Assembly (NCBI RefSeq): GCF_006439355.1
Contig: NZ_VFTG01000013.1
Location: 78,086-142,085 of the forward strand
From: Mesorhizobium sp. B4-1-3
GTDB taxonomy: Bacteria > Pseudomonadota > Alphaproteobacteria > Rhizobiales > Rhizobiaceae
Direction of reading: 5' to 3'
Length of the DNA: 64,000 bases
In this document: piece after piece, positions 62,100-64,000 of the stretch
How positions within the stretch are numbered: position 1 is the stretch's first letter
Layout: every line of letters starts with the position of its first letter
Notes under the pieces: generated by a model
The model's input: only the letters and a program-made list of their open reading frames with translations
The model's database searches: none
Told to the model about the DNA's origin: nothing
Position numbers and translations under genes: made by a program

Positions 62100-62872
62100 A
62101 GCCCCCGACCATGACGCCGAAGACCGCGATGGTGTTGGCGGCCGGGCTAGGCAAGCGCATGCGGCCGGTCACCGACACGATGCCCAAGCCGCTGGTGAAG
62201 ATCGCCGGCAAGACCTTGCTCGACTGGGGGCTGGACAGCCTGGAAGCCGCCGGCATCTCCAAGGCCGTCGTCAACGTGCATTACCTGCCCGAGCAGATCG
62301 TCGCCCATGTCGCCCACAGGCGCGCACCGAGGATCGTCATCTCCGACGAGCGCGAGGGACTGCTGGAATCGGCGGGCGGCATCGTCAAGGCGCTGCCGCT
62401 GTTGGGCAGCGAGCCCTTCTACGTCATCAATGCCGATACCTTCTGGATCGACAGCGGTCAGCCTAGCCTCGAGCGTCTTGCCCTTGCATGGGACGTCGCG
62501 AGAATGGATATTCTGCTGATGCTTACTGATCTCGACTCAGCGACCGGGCACTGCGTCGGCACCGATTTCCTGGTTGCCCCGGACGGAGTTCTACGGCGCT
62601 CGAAGGGCGACCTGGCGGGCCTGATCTATGCCGGCGCCGCCATTATCCACCCGCGCATCTTCAAGGACGCGCCAACCGGCTCCCATTCGCTCAATGTCTA
62701 TTTCGACAAGGCGATCGCCGCCGGGCGCCTGTTCGGCATGAAGATGCACGGACGCTGGATCACCGTCGGCACGCCCGACGCCATTCCAGCCGCCGAAGCG
62801 GCCGTCGCCGGCGACCTGGCATCCGCATCGGCCCGAAAATCGGCTCCGATTTTCGGAAAGCACGATGCGTAG
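62096..62872 (+). CDS. murU: MurU-like sugar-1-phosphate nucleotidyltransferase
   Basis: A 258-residue nucleotidyltransferase with AAGLGKRMRPVTDTMPKPLV, NADTFW and a C-terminal ITVGTPD. With AmgK upstream it would make UDP-MurNAc from recycled MurNAc, bypassing de novo synthesis. The last 15 residues and the stop (from 62825) are encoded by a palindromic repeat, so the native end was probably different. The ATG overlaps the tsaE-amgK stop. Confidence 0.85.
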   Translation: MKPPTMTPKTAMVLAAGLGKRMRPVTDTMPKPLVKIAGKTLLDWGLDSLEAAGISKAVVNVHYLPEQIVAHVAHRRAPRIVISDEREGLLESAGGIVKALPLLGSEPFYVINADTFWIDSGQPSLERLALAWDVARMDILLMLTDLDSATGHCVGTDFLVAPDGVLRRSKGDLAGLIYAGAAIIHPRIFKDAPTGSHSLNVYFDKAIAAGRLFGMKMHGRWITVGTPDAIPAAEAAVAGDLASASARKSAPIFGKHDA

Positions 62873-62923
62873 AGTCAAAGGGTTGGATCGTCCTTTGTGC
62901 GCCCAAACGGGCGCACGGCGATC
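62825..62923. repeat. Composite palindrome at the murU-addB junction
   Basis: Two hairpins. The first is GCATCG ... CGATGC around CCGAAAATCGG-CT-CCGATTTTCGG (62833-62856), inside the murU frame. The second is GATCG ... CGATC around GTGCGCCC-AAAC-GGGCGCAC (62886-62923). This is a different family from copies A-F. Confidence 0.8.
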
Positions 62924-62932
62924 TAATGTGGT

Positions 62933-64000
62933 ATGAGCGGCGCGCGCCGCGTCCTTTCCATCCCGCCCGGAGCGCCGTTCCTGCCGACGCTGGCGGAAGC
63001 GTTGCTCGACGGGCGATTGATTCCCGGCTTCCGTTTCGACGGCGAGCCGCTGGCGTTAGCCGACGCCACCATCTATGTGCCGACGCGCCGCGCCGCGCGT
63101 GCATTGCGCGGCGCCTTCGTCGACATGCTTTCCGAGTGGGGAGGGGGAAAGCGCTCCGCCATCCTGCCGACGGTGCGGCCGCTCGGCGAATTCGACGAGG
63201 ACGAGGCAGCCTTCAACGCGGAAGCGGCGCCGGCGATAGACCTCGCGCCGCCGATCGCCGCACAGGAACGGCTGTTGTTGCTGGCGCCGCTGGTGCGCGC
63301 CTGGAAGGAAAGCCTGCCGGACCATGTCAGGGCCCGCTTCAACGAGGAATTCGTCGTGCCGACCTCGGCCGCCGACGCCATCTGGCTGGCGCGCGACCTT
63401 GCCCGACTAATGGACGAGATCGAGACCGAGGGCACGGATTGGGCGAAGCTCGCGACGCTGGTCACCGGCAATCTCGCCGGCTGGTGGCAGGTGACGCTCG
63501 ATTTCCTGGGCATCGTCACCGACAACTGGCCGGAATTGCTGAAGGAGCGCGACCGCTCCAATCCGGCCGCGCATCGCAGCGCCCTGATCCGGCTGGAAGC
63601 GGCGCGGCTGAAGCGCAATCCGCCGGCCGGTCCGGTGATCGCCGCCGGTTCGACCGGCTCGATTCCCGCCACCGCCGAACTGCTTGCCGTGATCGCCGGC
63701 CTGCCAAACGGCGCGGTCGTGCTGCCCGGGCTCGACCGCGAGCTGGACGACGCATCCTTCGCGGCAATCACGGCCCCGGGTGCCCGTCCGGCGACGCTCG
63801 GCCACCCGCAATACGGCCTCGCCAAGCTGATCGGCGGCATCGGCATTGCGCGCCGCGACGTCGAAGACGTCGTCGCTGCGCCATCGCCGCTTGCGCTGCG
63901 CGCGGCCCTTGTCGGCGAGGCGCTGCGGCCGGCCGAAACAACCGAATACTGGACCGAGACGCGGCCGCGCTTCACGGCATACGATATAGAACGGGCGCTT
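62933..64000 (+). CDS. addB: Double-strand break repair protein AddB (partial, N-terminal)
   Basis: The first 356 codons of a long ORF that runs off the window. It starts MSGARRVLSIPPGAPFLPTLAEAL and continues with YVPTRRAARALRGAF, DLARLMDEIE, and AAGSTGSIPATAELLAVIA, all typical of alphaproteobacterial AddB, the nuclease/helicase-like partner of AddA in recombination repair. Its place after tsaE-amgK-murU is conserved. ATG 62933 has no clear ribosome-binding site, since the upstream bases are a repeat. Confidence 0.92.
   Translation, partial: MSGARRVLSIPPGAPFLPTLAEALLDGRLIPGFRFDGEPLALADATIYVPTRRAARALRGAFVDMLSEWGGGKRSAILPTVRPLGEFDEDEAAFNAEAAPAIDLAPPIAAQERLLLLAPLVRAWKESLPDHVRARFNEEFVVPTSAADAIWLARDLARLMDEIETEGTDWAKLATLVTGNLAGWWQVTLDFLGIVTDNWPELLKERDRSNPAAHRSALIRLEAARLKRNPPAGPVIAAGSTGSIPATAELLAVIAGLPNGAVVLPGLDRELDDASFAAITAPGARPATLGHPQYGLAKLIGGIGIARRDVEDVVAAPSPLALRAALVGEALRPAETTEYWTETRPRFTAYDIERAL

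Overview
The window is a GC-rich chromosomal segment of an alphaproteobacterium of the Rhizobiales, most like Mesorhizobium or a close relative in the Phyllobacteriaceae. The evidence is gene content and order: chvI-chvG-hprK-EIIA(Man)-ptsH-ahcY-divL-tsaE, the hslV/hslU and hisB-H-A-F-E-coaA blocks, an iolR-iolCDEB cluster, many ABC sugar transporters, and intergenic palindromic repeats of the kind common in rhizobia. I see no rRNA, tRNA, CRISPR array, prophage or insertion sequence.

Region 1 (1-10.7 kb) is inositol catabolism. It holds the end of a sugar ABC permease, a MocA/IolG dehydrogenase with a MocC-like isomerase, a second Gfo/Idh/MocA enzyme, the RpiR-type regulator IolR, and iolC-iolD-iolE-(DUF3329)-iolB. 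Two GGAA-N6-TTCC-type boxes lie upstream of iolC. Region 2 (10.9-21 kb) holds an orphan phosphonate trio (DUF1045, phnM, phnN), an opine/basic-amino-acid ABC transporter, and a ribose-type ABC transporter beside a divergent LacI regulator.

Region 3 (21-26.2 kb) holds that LacI gene, a methyltransferase, a WYL regulator divergent from a LysE exporter, and a class I DAHP synthase. The DAHP synthase gene is preceded by a textbook-like transcription attenuator. A 25-residue leader peptide carries Phe-Trp-Tyr-Phe-Ser-Tyr, and its downstream RNA can form competing antiterminator and terminator stems. Region 4 (26.2-35.4 kb) is a second inositol-derivative island: SDR, IolG-like dehydrogenase, inositol-type ABC transporter, LacI regulator, and a divergent desaturase/Rieske ferredoxin/ferredoxin reductase set resembling rhizopine genes mocDEF. 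The transporter promoter carries a box nearly identical to one upstream of iolC, which ties the two islands together.

Region 5 (35.4-51.8 kb) is housekeeping: a DUF1402 protein, hslU/hslV with two guests, the his operon with three guests (DUF2628, DUF1330, arginase-like), coaA, a tail-to-tail pair of GT87-like membrane paralogs, alkB, a BON-LysM protein, arfB and pckA. Region 6 (52-64 kb) is the conserved envelope-signalling, PTS and cell-cycle block: chvI/chvG, hprK, EIIA, HPr, ahcY, a DivL-type kinase with Tyr in place of the phospho-acceptor His, a TsaE-AmgK fusion, a MurU-like nucleotidyltransferase, and the start of addB.

A cross-cutting theme is a set of dispersed palindromic elements. 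Several supply stop codons, one supplies a start codon, and one supplies the whole C-terminal tail of a neighbouring protein.
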